Shown in pieces: positions 1 to 11,182 of a stretch of 64,000 bases of DNA (position 1 is its first letter; the number at the start of each line of letters is the position of its first letter). The stretch lies in contig JADNYJ010000137.1 of the NCBI GenBank assembly GCA_015501075.1, forward strand, positions 1 through 64,000. The letters are read 5' to 3'. The notes beneath the pieces are model-generated. The model saw nothing but the letters and a program-made list of their open reading frames with translations, did no database searches and was not told the origin of the DNA. The DNA comes from Gymnopilus junonius (taxonomy: Eukaryota > Basidiomycota > Agaricomycetes > Agaricales > Galerinaceae). The position numbers and the translations under genes are program-made.

Positions 1-2
1 TG

Positions 3-140
3 TGTCTCGATACTGGTATATGGGAACAGGTTAAAACCCTGTCTGTGGCACAAGCTTGGGATTGGATCAAAATGAAGTACTCCAAGGAGATGTTCATCGA
101 AACCCTCGAGGACTTTAGGGTTCTTATGAACCTTAAATAG
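3..140 (+). pseudogene. copia Gag fragment
   Basis: Frame 3 reads as a copia Gag helix region (WEQVKTLSVAQAWDWIKMKY...) and ends at TAG 138-140. The text after the stop up to about 478 still looks Gag-derived. A damaged zinc-knuckle-like stretch lies near 395-460, where a His/Cys-rich run and a GHLKAH-like run fall in different frames. The upstream part lies outside the window. Assignment rests on sequence style and on position upstream of the protease. Confidence 0.55.
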
Positions 141-478
141 ACCTCTCCAATCCCAACCCCAGCTTGCCAAATTCCATTACCACTATGGGTGTCTCCGCTG
201 GTTAATGATACCAATGCCACAATGGCATCTGCTCCACTGTCATGGTACCCATGGTTTTTGAATCCATGGCATGCCTGATTCTACTCATGAATCTTCCACT
301 TGCCACAAACATCATGTTGCAAGGATCCATTTATCAACGGATGATGGAAGATTTCACTCGACAGAACTCAGTTCCAAATATGGAACTGAAAGACCTCTTT
401 GATTCCATTTGCACCACATGGGCTGCCTGATTTGGGCACCTTAAGGCACATGAGCAACCCAAGCGAGGCACGTTCTAT

Positions 479-1384
479 GTGCCAAAGCAGCTCAACCCAC
501 CTAAGGACAGCTGGCCCAGAAACCAACAGGCAAGAAAGGAGTATCCTAAGAGGAAACCCTACCATGCCAGCTTCAAACCAAAGTCTGCAGGCTTTGTTGA
601 GGACTCTGATGAAGAGCCATTTATGCTCACATCATCAGTGCAACTGACACCATTGATCCCTGCCCCCACCACTCATAATGTCATTGAGGTTAGTGGGCGA
701 GGCATGATCACTACTCAACAAGTCCATGGCAGAGGTGCCTGGAAGAACCCCAGTTGGGGAATGGCACCCTATCCCTCTTTCCGAAAATCCCGGGACCTAA
801 TGTCATGGATCAGAGTCACTCCGACCATTGCCACCTCAAGTAGATTCGAGGAAGTTGCCCTTAATACAGGTGCAAGTAGCATCAGTGGGAATGTTGCATC
901 GGGGTCGTCGATGATGACTGAGATCTACAATGATCTCTTCAGTCCTGAGCCTGATCAGGCTCTGACCCCAGATCCTTCCCACATGGCAGTCGATTCTGAA
1001 CCACTTATGGTGGAAGATTGGAATCAGATGCATGGAGTAGTTTCACAAGGTGATCTTGCCTATGTGGACAATGACGAGGAGTATATCTCCTTTGGGAAAG
1101 AAGACATGCCTCTGCCACTGCCGATCAGTGAGTCCCTACATCTTGGATCGCACTATATTGGTGCTGATGGGAACATTGTCTCGAAAATGGATCAACAGAC
1201 CTGTGATGACATGTACAAGATGATGCAGGATTCAGACCTGATCTCCTATGAGGACAAGATAGAGCAGAATCATGGCGATTCAGCACTCCTCCTCAGTAAA
1301 CACGAAAGTCAGGCTTTAGTCAGGCAAATTCAACAAATAGTCCACAGAGGCATTTTTGTTACATCAGGTCTGAGCAAAATCTGA
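479..1384 (+). pseudogene. copia Gag C-terminal / inter-domain ORF
   Basis: A 301-codon open frame follows the damaged zinc-knuckle region. It is basic at the start (PKQLNPPKDSWPRNQQARK) and acidic and Ser/Asp-rich later, with no catalytic motif I can assign. NTGASSISGN near codon 130 resembles an aspartic-protease DTGA motif, but a better protease occurs at 2.6 kb. It most likely encodes the Gag tail and Gag-Pol linker. The methionine given is merely the first in an open frame and is probably not a true start. Confidence 0.4.
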
Positions 1385-2476
1385 CTAGGTAAGTCAGACA
1401 ATAGTCAATAATCAATATCCAGTTGAGCTTCAGCTACAAATCTATGCCAGTCAGTAAATAGTCAGTAAATAGTTGTACTTCAGTCGACATTTCTTGTCAT
1501 ACAGAACTTGCTCAGATTCTCCTTATTTCCACAGCCAATTTCAAAATGTATACTCAACAAATTGAATCATATTTTAGCTGGCTAAATAAAGAATAGGTAT
1601 AGTTACTCTACAATTGTAGACTACTGTAGTGAGTCAATCCGGTATGTATGCTCCAACTATTACACTATTACAAGGACTTGGATCCAACAACCAGGGGATA
1701 CAGCACTACTCACAGTGTCCTGTAAAAGTATTGACCAGTGTCGGAAAGGTATGGCTTGGTGTGTCAACCCATGGTGCCCTGACATCCTTCAGGCCTACAA
1801 AATGTATGTATCAGTGGGTATCCATAGACAGAAAGGGCATTCCATACATACCTAGGTTTCAATTTCATCCTACAATGTATCTGCCATACAATTGAAGTGC
1901 CTTGCTGTCCTCCTACATCGAACCTCACATTGCATGTCACAGGTTGCAGGCGGATCCTTTGAACAAGAGTTAAGACATGAGAGAGGTGTAACTATATCTC
2001 ACAACATACCAATGAAGTGGAATGATGCTTGTTGTGCAGGGAAATAAGAGGGAATGGGGACAGAGGGAGTTATGGGGACAGAGGGAGGTAGAAGAAGGGA
2101 AGATGAGAAGTCGGCGACAAGTTCTCAGCCTGTGAATTTCAACAAGTAGTTCATGTGCTAAGGCCAAACATGCTTAACTAGGCTTGACTTGAAGAGATTC
2201 GAGAATGCATAAGTCCAATGTGGATGAGGAGGTTAAGTCTCCATTGTGTTGACTATAATATGACCATAGTCCAACTACATAGTCACCATAATTGTCTTGC
2301 CAAGGAAACTACATGAAGTCATGACTTTTTGATGACCAAGTGATAACTTCTGCTGACTGGAGTCTGACTTTGACTGACTTCGCTTTTTACTGAGGCTCCT
2401 CCCTCATCCAGACTGGCAAGTACCCTCTTGTTCACATGGTGACAAGATACTAACTGATCAACCCACAGGTATTAAT
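1385..2476 (+). other. non-coding spacer within the copia element
   Basis: No domain is recognisable here. The stretch has many TAGTCA-like words (1385-1490, 2340-2390) and a short purine-rich tandem duplication of about 18 bp near 2054-2088. Such a long gap between Gag and protease is not normal for copia, so it may be an old secondary insertion. I could not find its ends. Confidence 0.3.
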
Positions 2477-2890
2477 ATGCTGTATGGGATAGATAGTAAA
2501 TTAAATTTATTTACTATCTATAATATTTATATTGATCATGTGGTCTCTTGTGTGAACTGTAAGGGAAAGGAATGTCAGAAGACATTTGAGGAATGGCTTG
2601 TAGATTCCAGAGCATCCATCCACTTTTCTGGACACATCTCTGATTTCTTGGAACTTACCATGTTTCCAAACAAAGATAGACCAAGGGTACAAACTGCCAA
2701 TGGCATCGCCTTTGTCACTGGATATGGTACCATTTTCATAAAAACAGAAGTTACCAATGGAAAAGATAATACTGTGACACATGAAACATTGCAACTTCAT
2801 CCAGTATTCTACATGCCTGATGTGACTGTACGACTTCTGTCAATGGGTCAAATCCTCAGTGCAAACAATGTTGTATTAGGTGATTCATGA
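2477..2890 (+). pseudogene. copia aspartic protease
   Basis: The frame contains EEWLVDSRASIHFSGH followed by a typical copia protease body ending in MPDVTVRLLSMGQI. In active enzymes the motif is D-S/T-G-A; here codon 2609-2611 gives Arg in place of the catalytic-loop Gly (DSRAS), so it should be inactive. The frame ends at TGA 2888-2890. It lies between the Gag ORF and the integrase, as expected. Confidence 0.8.
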
Positions 2891-3028
2891 TCCCTTAACT
2901 TCATATCCAAAGAGAATAGCCGCACCATTTTAAATGTGTTGCCTAAGCATTCTCATCATGACACTATGTTTTGGGTTAAGTCACAGATCATTTCTGGAAA
3001 GAACTTGATTGTGATGGAATCAGTACAT

Positions 3029-3870
3029 GCCGAAGATTATGATCTATGGCATAGATGACTCAGACACCCCTCCACTCAAGTGTTCAAGAAGTTTAAGGCT
3101 AATTCCAATAACTTCCCATCTATTAAAGTCCCGAAGGATGCTGGCATATGTGAAGGTTGCGCAAAAGGAAAGATGCACTCATGCTCTTTCTCAGACAATG
3201 TCAAATGTGCAACCAAACCATTCCAGTGGGTCCATTCAGACCTTAAGGAGTATCCAGTGACTTTGTATCACTGGTACAAATATTTCATTTCCTTTATTGA
3301 TGATCACACATCAAATACTTGGGTCATGCTCCTCAAACAAAAGAGTGATGTGAAAGATGCCACCAGGCAATTCTTAGCCATGGTGAAGACCAAGTATAAT
3401 GCCAAAGTTGAGCAGTGGATGAGTGACAATGGCGGTGAATACATCAATAAGGAATACATTGAAATCCTTAAGGATCTTGGGATCGAGATCCAAAGAAGCA
3501 TACCACATCGGCCCCAAATGAATGGTCAAGCTGAATGCTTCAATCGGACTCTAGATGAGAAAGCCAAGTCCATGTGCCTATTAGCCTGTCTTCCTGACAG
3601 CTGATGGGAGTTTTGCGTAATACATGCAGTCTATTTATACAATAGAACTCCATGCATTGACTTAACTGGAAATCTCCATTTGAATTGATCAATGGAGAAA
3701 AGCCTGATTTGTCACACCTACAGGTGTTAGGATGTGGGGCATATGTGTTCCTTCCAAAGGATACATGGGCAAATAAACTTTTGCCCAAATCCAAGTTGAT
3801 GATATTCCTCGGATATCATGGACATCCTTCTAATATGATGTTCATGTGAAGCCCAAACAATGTTCTATTC
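3029..3870 (+). pseudogene. copia integrase
   Basis: The His/Cys zinc finger is visible: WHR-stop-LRHPS near 3047-3070, then ICEGCAKGKMHS. The stop at 3056-3058 is TGA where WHRRLGHP-like proteins have Arg. The core follows with HSDL (first Asp), WMSDNGGEY (second Asp) and MNGQAECFNRT (catalytic Glu). The open part is 3080-3604, ending at a TGA just after LPDS. Later text (PFELINGEKPDLSHLQVLGCGAYV) shows the family's C-terminal part continuing in broken frames to about 3870. Confidence 0.85.
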
Positions 3871-3983
3871 ATAGCTGCCATGGCGCTTTTTGATGAACAT
3901 TTGTTTTCTAAATGCCAAAAGGCTAAAGTACCACCACTTACCCAAATATGTAAGCGTACCTCCCGGAGGAACCTGTTTTAGAA

Positions 3984-4487
3984 GTGGAGGATAGTGATTC
4001 TCATGATGGTGATGAACCATCCTATAGACCACCCCCAAATAATCTGTCAAGTGAGCCTGAGGCACCTCATGATGACGAGCCACCCAGGACTCCACCTCCC
4101 GAGTTACCAGCAGTTACCGGTCCTAGTATGCCTTCTACTCCTAGGCAAGGACCGAAAACTAATCTCCCACCACCTGCACCATGGAAACCCCATGCCAGTC
4201 CATCAGGGGGAGCTGCCAATGATGCTCCAAGAAGGAGCACTCATGAGAGTAAAAGTATGCAAAAAGAAGGGAACATATACCCTCCTGGTACAGCCACCGA
4301 TAGAGATCGCCGATGCAGATTAGACATAACTGGATCTGCTCCAAATTTGTCTATGGCCTCTAGTGACCACGTGGTTGAATACCCATACAATCCTAATATG
4401 GGAGCAGAAGGGGGAGCACATTGGCATGCCTATTTACTTTCTAAGGCAATTTCCAATAGTGCACTTCCAGATCCATTGAACATCTGA
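3984..4487 (+). pseudogene. copia integrase-RT linker, Pro-rich
   Basis: A 167-codon open frame dominated by Pro, Glu, Asp and Ser (PPPNNLSSEPEAPHDDEPPR), as seen in the variable linker between copia integrase and reverse transcriptase. There is no catalytic motif. The frame ends at TGA 4485-4487 shortly before the RT begins. Confidence 0.6.
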
Positions 4488-4559
4488 AATTGGACTAGTA
4501 AAGATCTTAGTCAGCTACCTGCTGATCAACAACAGGAATAGCATGAGGCTCAATTCGAA

Positions 4560-6033
4560 GAATTAGAGGCCCTTCATAAACAAAAAGTTTATGAGCTCTC
4601 TGACCTACCTCCAGGCCGAAAGGCCATCAAAAATCATTGGGTTTTGATATTAAGTCTGATGGACATAAAAAAGCCCATCTAGTTGCCAAGGGATTTTCCC
4701 AAATTGAAGGCCTAGACTATGATGAGATCTTCTCACCAGTTGTCTGGTTTGAGTCAGTCCATACAATCTTAGCCTTAGTGGCTCTTGAGAAATGGTGTAT
4801 TGAGTCCCTTGACATCAAATCAGCCTTCCTATATAGGAAGCTTGACGAGGAGATATACATGGAACAGCCTGATGGCTTTACCATAAAGGGACAGGAGAAG
4901 AAAGTACTCCGCCTACTCAAAGCTATCTATGGGCTAAAACAAGCCGCATGTGCATGGTGGACTGAACTTGATCGCTCCCTTAAAGAGCTCAGTTTCACAT
5001 GCCTATATGCCGATGCTGGCATATTTGTCACAAGACATAGTGATGGACCCTTGTCATCATGTGGCATATGTTGATGATATATCATCACAGGTCCCAGTGC
5101 TGAATTAGTCCGACAAAAGAAGCAGCTCTTCATGACTGCATGGGAATGTCATGACTTAGGCATATGTCAGGAGTTTCTCCACATGCAAATCAGGTACATA
5201 AAAGGCAAGACCTATATTGATCAAATGCCATACCTTAATAAGATTCTTACATGCTTCGGAATGACAAATGCAAAGCAGCACAAACTCCACTACCCACTGG
5301 GTATAAGCCAGAACCCTTTACAGGGATGAGTTTGGCTTCACTTCAGTTGGAATATCAATTGGTGATCAGTTCCCTGCTATATTTGATGCTAGGAACATGA
5401 CCCAATATAGCCTTCACTGTCACACAGATGGCTAAGTTCGCTGCGAACCCATCTGATGAACATCTGAACCATGCTAAATATATTATGCACTATCTAGTCA
5501 GTACGTGCAATTATGCACTTGTGTTCGATGGAAACAGTGATACAGGCCTTTATGCCTGCTGTGATGCCTCATATGGTGATGACAGAACAGAGCCAGATCA
5601 CAAATGCAGATCTATGCAGGGATTCTTCTTTTCCCTTGCGAGTGGGAGTATCAAATGGCACTCCAAGACACAGACTCTAGTATCGACGTCTTCCACTATG
5701 GCAGAGTACATGGCACTCTCTGACTGTGCATGTGACTGTGCATGGTTTAAAATTCTATTCCAAGAACTCAGGATGTCAATCCCATATGTTCCCTTATATG
5801 GAGATAGTCATGGAGCTATTTTTAACTTGCAAAATCCCATTACTCAAAAAGGGATAAAGCACATTGAAATATGCTACCACTATATCTGGGAACAAATAGA
5901 ACTTGGGAACATTAAAATAGAACATGTCCCTACAGACAAGAATGTTGCTGATATGTTCACCAAGAATCTAGGCCCTACCCTGTTCCTTAAACATAGACAG
6001 GCTCTAGGCATAGAATTCTATCCCTTAGAATAG
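4560..6033 (+). pseudogene. copia reverse transcriptase and RNase H
   Basis: RT begins around 4560 and is best seen in 4637-5074 (KAHLVAKGFSQIEGLDYDEI, LDIKSAFLYRKLDEEIYMEQPDG, LKAIYGLKQAACAWW). The YVDD active-site region near 5065-5080 is split by TGA after HVAYV-like sequence. The second RT piece lies at 5132-5329. The RNase H frame is 5428-6033: YACCDASYGDD, the STSSTMAEYMAL block, and HIEICYHYIWE near the end. At least three frame interruptions make the polyprotein non-functional. Confidence 0.9.
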
Positions 6034-6084
6034 AATACTGACACATCGCATCAGAAACAAGTATGTGCACTAGTGCAGCACTAC

Positions 6085-6095
6085 TTGAGGGGGAG
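6085..6095 (+). promoter_or_regulatory. polypurine tract of the copia element
   Basis: TTGAGGGGGAG lies directly before the TGTTGATATG start of the 3' LTR, the standard position and composition for the plus-strand primer of copia elements. Confidence 0.85.
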
Positions 6096-6478
6096 TGTTG
6101 ATATGATAAGTGTCCATGTGACTACATCACATGACTCACATGACACATGTGATCAGATGCATCTATATGTGACTAGATCCAGTGACGACAGAGTATCACA
6201 GTCATCTTATATGACTAAATGTGTGATCACTTAGTGAGCATATTACTTATCCTATGAGTAGATATTAGTAATTACATAGTAATTAGCTGAGTAATTGCCT
6301 TATGCATTACTCATATGTAGTTAGTCACTGCATGTCCTGTAGGTATATAAGGACACTCTAAACAGCATCCTAATCCAAGTTATTCACACTTCTTTAGTAG
6401 CCTAAGTAGTCACCTTAGCACTAGCCTCTACAACCCAGGTAAGATAGTAGTTACAATGATACTATGCAGAGCGCATCA
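6096..6478 (+). repeat. 3' LTR of the copia element (right end approximate)
   Basis: It starts with TGTTGATATG after the polypurine tract. A TATA-like GGTATATAAGG sits at about 6341-6351. The right boundary is uncertain: candidate CA or ACA ends occur between about 6450 and 6478, and no second LTR is available in the window to fix it. Confidence 0.65.
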
Positions 6479-7229
6479 TGCATACAGTGTTTACCGCTGT
6501 ATGTACCACTTGCTGCTCAATATGTACCATTTACACTGTCCAATTGGTCAAGCATGATTCCACCCTACTGGTCCATTGGCCAAGAATCTTAACCCATTGG
6601 AAGGTCTTCTCTTCCAAATATCTACCTGAGCAGGGGAATAAATGGACAATACAGCACATTTGTAAAGAGAGTCCGATATTGATAGAGATTGGGAAGGAGG
6701 AGAATTGTCATGTTTCTTTAGGTTGTCCATTCATAGATTTGTAAGTAAGGTATTGGAACAGCTTCAGATATTATAGAGGCTAGGTATCTGGTTTAGAGAA
6801 AGCATCAGTGACCCAATCACAGAAGAGATAGAAAACAGGAACAAGCTGGGAGTCAGGGTCAGAATCTGAATTGGAAATCAGCAGTGGTCAAGCGGCCCAG
6901 ATCAGAGTTCATGTTCATGTTTAATATCAATTTTAATTTACAACTATAACTGTCCTCGACGATGACATTGCCAATGACTAATTTGGCTGTTTGTATTGAG
7001 GTGGGTGTGAGGTCTTTGTGTGGGGCGTTTCATTGTTATGAATCATCAGAGAGCTCTCAATGAGGTCCCTCCTGTCCTTTGCCAAATCTTCATGTTGTTG
7101 TACAAAGTTAAAAGGGTATATATACCCTCTGAGGGCTGCATGCCTTCTTCCTAAGACCCACAGATGCCTTCACTTTTTCTCTAACTTTGAATTTTTCTAA
7201 CCTTTCTCTGAAAGATATCTCATGTCAAC
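6479..7229. other. intergenic, nothing recognised
   Basis: No coding motif or repeat structure seen. The sequence is AT-rich and CpG-poor, between the copia LTR and the decayed SDR gene. Confidence 0.4.
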
Positions 7230-8480
7230 TCAGCAAAGGGAGCTCATCTGGCTCAAAACCAGTGCAATGTATGTCTTCTGTTGCAAAACCACCTTGACAG
7301 TGTCCTGAACACACATGTATATTCATATTTTAGCTCTGGATTTGGTTACAAGCTAGCCATGCAAGCACTTTCCTGTTCCAATAAAGTAATCGCTACAGGT
7401 CGTGCTCAGTCCATTGCCAAACTGGACAACCTCAAAGCCAAAGGTGCAGAAATTCTGAAATTGGATGTCACTGCCCCTCTTGAAACTCTCTGAGATGCTG
7501 CCAAGGCAGCAGTAGCTATACATGGGAGGGTCGATGTATTAGTCAATAATGTGGGTAAGGGATTCCTTATTGTTACAGTTCATCATATTGATTCATTATG
7601 CTAAGGCTATGTACACTCCAGGATTATCGAAGAAGTCATGCATGTATTACATTTACATAACTGACCAGGCTAAGTAGACCACACTGATAGACCTGAATAA
7701 ACATACAATCAATTTAGATGAGCCTTCTCAATGCTTATTCTACAATTTAAAAATGTTCACATGGAAAAAGTACAAACCTTTTCAGAGCACTGAATGTGAC
7801 ACGTGTGTTCCTGCCATACATGCAGGAGCAGAGAGCAGGGACTATTGTATGGATGGGTTCTATAGCCAGAAGAACGTGAGTACTTGATAATGAATGTATT
7901 ACCTTCAAGTATTTATTTCATGTAATGTAGTGGTTTCCCCTGCAGCAAAATTTATGGAGCAATGAAATGGGCTCTTCAAGGTACCAGGAAACTTTTATCA
8001 TTGATGTAATGCCTATTCTGACCCATTTAATCCATAGGTGTGTCCCTTGCACTCCACAATGAGATATTGCCCATTGGCTTGTGCAGCATCTGCATTGACT
8101 TCGGTTTCTTCTGCACTTCACTCCTTGAAGCTGAGCACTTCATCACCAAAGTGTCCACAATTCCTGATTATAAAGAAATAGCAAAGAGCATGGATGCTCA
8201 CTTAAAAGGTAATATCCTTTTTTGTATGTTGTAACTCACATCCAGATCTTCATGTTTCATTCTAGCATACAATCAGAAACAACCTGGAAATCCAGTGAAA
8301 GGCATGCAGATTATCCTCAATGTTGTGCATGGTGAGGGCAGCATGAAAGACAAGCCATTTCCACCTGCACTTGTTCTTGGAACAGATTGTTATAACATGG
8401 CTCTTGAAGAGTCATTGAGTAACTCAAAATTGTTGGATGAGTGGAAAGGGCTCTCCTGCAGCACAGACTTTAGCAATCTT
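7230..8480 (+). pseudogene. short-chain dehydrogenase/reductase (SDR), decayed
   Basis: Exon pieces read as a classical SDR. The cofactor turn SGFGYKLAMQAL follows a small intron (about 7268-7331). LDVTAPLETL precedes a stop at 7491-7493 (TGA where LRDAA is expected), then AVAIHGRVDVLVNN. GTIVWMGSIA ends before a GTGAGT donor near 7876. The catalytic YxxxK (YGAMKWAL) is at about 7950-7975. PIGLCSICIDFGFFCTS starts the exon from about 8040, and the C-terminal exon covers about 8266-8475. NAD(P)H-dependent oxidoreductase by family. The nonsense codon and altered cofactor loop (TSAIS for TGASS) suggest it is dead. It lies just upstream of a P450, so the two may once have shared a pathway (inference). 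Confidence 0.8.
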
Positions 8481-8998
8481 TGGATGAGGGGAGTGTCAGC
8501 AAGTTGGCTCCTTGTATTGGATAAGACTTTCTTCCACTGTACAATTGATCATTTTTTTAAAGTATTCAAAGGCGACCTCCAGTGAAACTCAATCAGAACT
8601 GAGAAGATCAGAAATGTTGTCAGCGCACAGCTGATTATCTCAATTCCAACACACACATCTTGAAGAAATCTATTTTGGACACAGACATTTCGACCTGGAT
8701 CTGCCCTTCGCCTTTCTGACATTCTTTCAGTAAGAATGCCTTTATAAGGGTGCATTTCAAACCTATTTCCAATGGTGGCCAATAGGGTCTTCATGACCAG
8801 GTATAACATGTTTCACCTCCAAATTACTGAGCATAATTAACAAGGCAACATTGATAAGATGTGGGGCCAGATTCGAAGCTGTGGCACCATACTCAGTACT
8901 GGATGTCCACACAGAATGTTGGCTGTGGGAACCTGAGAGCAGGCAGATATAAAAATGAGTCATGATTGAAACATTGCCTTTACCCTACACCTCAAGAG
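8481..8998. other. intergenic between SDR and P450 remnants
   Basis: No domain is recognised on either strand. This would have contained the P450 promoter. Small open frames here have no family features. Confidence 0.4.
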
Positions 8999-10380
8999 AT
9001 GACACCTTTTTTGCTTTCTGCTGTCTCTCTCCTTGTAATTCTGTGGTTGATCAAGAAATCGATTGAATCAACATCCAGAAAGAGGAAGAATGCCCCATAT
9101 CCTCCTGGACCCAAGCCAAAGCCATTGATTGGGAATGTCCTCAATTTTCTGATGTCCAAAGGACAAGAGGTATACCTTGAATGGGGAAAGAAATATCAAA
9201 GTGCATTTGTAAATTGAGTAATGGATGGTGGTGAAACTCACTTCAATGGCAGGCAACATACTTTACACATCAGCACTAGGAAATGACATTTTAATATTAA
9301 ATAAACTTGAAGATGCCAAAAAGTTACTTGAATGCTGGGTGAGGAGGTATTCTGATAGACCAGACATACCCACATTAAAATTGTGAGTTGTATATCTGCT
9401 CTGAGTGCTGATCTAAATGGCCATTAGAATGGGCTGGGACTATAACATTTCACTTTTTCCATATGGGCAGTCTTGAAGATTCCACAGGCAAATTTCACAA
9501 CAAAATTTTTGGGCTGAAGCAGCTCATGGTTATTATCTGCTTCTTCTAAAGAAAGTTCGCGAAATGTTGTCTCAATTGTTGATAGATCCGGAAAACTTTG
9601 AACAGCACCATAAAATGTGAGTTCCATCTGAAGCAGCCCAGAAACTTTACAATATATTCTGATCTATTCCAGGCTCTCTATATCAGCTCCAATGATAACA
9701 ATGTATGGATACAAGGTCAACTCCTTTGAAGATCCATGCATCATTGCTGCAGATGAAAGTATCACAGCTGGCAGTAAATTGGTATTGCCTGGTGGTACCT
9801 GGCTCAACACTATTCCAGTGCTCACTAAAATTAATGGACCTCTCTGGTTTCCTGGGGCAACAACCTAGAGGATTATTGCAAAGATCAAGAAACAGAGTGA
9901 AGAGATAGAAAATATACCCTGCAAGTTTGTCAAGAAAAGTGTTGTGCATTGTATGGTTCTTGTTTCTAGTTCACCTGAGTTAAATTTTAACTATTATGCA
10001 GGTGGAAGGAACTGCAGGAGACTCTTTCATGTCAAAATTTCTGTGCAAGAAAGTGGAAGTGGGTGCATCTGAGGAAGAAGAGCAGGCAGTTAGATGCATT
10101 GCAGCAACAGTTTATGGAGGTGAGTTAACCATAGGAGTTTGCCCAGCTAGTCAGAAAAGGAGGGCTTACTATTACCCTCCAGCTGCTTCAGATATGGTAG
10201 GGCTTATTCTAAGTTTCACTGGTTTAATACTCATCACTTTAGTTTAGACCATTGCCATAGCTAAATTGTTCTTTTATCTAATGGCCATCCATCCTGACAT
10301 TCAGAGGAAGGCTCAAGCTGAAATTGATTGAGTGATTGGACATGAATGACTGCCTGACTTTGAAGACCAGGTTTCCCTCC
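8999..10380 (+). pseudogene. cytochrome P450, 5' part, decayed
   Basis: The N-terminus has a membrane anchor (FLLSAVSLLVILWLIKK) and the proline hinge YPPGPKPKPLIGNVL. After a short intron comes LYTSALGNDILILNKLEDAKKLL and RYSDRPDIP. A third exon has MGWDYNISLFPYGQS then TGA (9474-9476, Trp expected) and DPENFEQHH. Further pieces give a PGTxLxxTIPVL-like segment and AVRCIAATVYGG before the I-helix. The last exon here has AIAKLFFYLMAIHPDIQRKAQAEID, with TGA at 10329-10331 and 10347-10349, both where the family has Arg. The reading frame runs into the hAT insertion at 10380. The fragment resembles the basidiomycete sterigmatocystin-oxidoreductase-like P450 group. Confidence 0.9.
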
Positions 10381-11182
10381 TAGGCAAGTGCACGGGTTAG
10401 GCAAACCTGCATGGGTTGTGGGTATGGGTACTCATGGGTATGGGTGCAGGTCTCAATGGGCACACCCATGACCCACATATACCCATGACTATATTTGGGC
10501 ATGAAAATATTATCTAATTGATGAAGTACTATACAGCTCCTTCAGCCACCTGTTTATGTATGATTGACTGGTACACATATGCCTATCTACACTTATATAC
10601 AGACTCATGACCAGGGAAACAACTGAGGGAGTGGCACCTACACAATCTGGACCTGTTCCATCAATCAAGGAGTCAGCGGTAAATGCCATCCAGGACCTTA
10701 TGCCAAAGAAGCAAAAGAAGCATGTCATTGAGAGTGATGATAAAAGTTCTGTCACTTCTGTGAGTGTCCTTCCATTGTGTGGCAGAAAGTTTTAATGTGT
10801 ACTTTGCCAGAATAAACCACCCAAAAAGAAGGGCACAATGCTCACAAAGTTCCTGAAGAAGGTCTCACCAAAGAAAAAGAATGTATCATCTAAGAAGATG
10901 ACTTCTAAAGCATGGCCGGAAATCAGGCTGGGTAATAGCGATAAGGTAAGTGACACATAAATAAAAAATACATTGATTAACACACTTGTTTAGGCTTCCA
11001 CAGCAAGCTCTCAACAAATGTCTGCCAAAAATCCTGCACACCAGCCATCCATTATTGAAGTTACTGATGATGACAACAATAAAGAAGACAGCAGTGGTAA
11101 TGAAGAAGAAACAGCTGAGGAGCAATTAGGTGAGTAAGCTTTACATACAGATGAAGCTATTACTAACCATACCATAGAATGG

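Larger units (their letters stand above)
1..6478 (+). mobile_element. Ty1/copia LTR retrotransposon, degenerate, 5' end outside window
   Basis: Domains read in copia order on the plus strand: Gag fragment, protease, integrase, reverse transcriptase, RNase H, then a polypurine tract and a 3' LTR. Integrase lying before RT is what separates copia from gypsy. The 5' LTR lies outside the window, so neither target duplication nor LTR divergence can be read. Every domain is broken by stops or frameshifts, so the copy is dead. Among the stops, TGA replaces an expected Arg in the integrase zinc-finger motif (3056-3058). Confidence 0.9.

Noticed and set aside
867..900. NTGASSISGN as the copia protease active site
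   Set aside because: A fuller protease context with the correct downstream body lies at 2590-2890.
836..2167. Minus-strand frames within the copia element
   Set aside because: They lie opposite recognisable plus-strand retrotransposon sequence and show no motifs.
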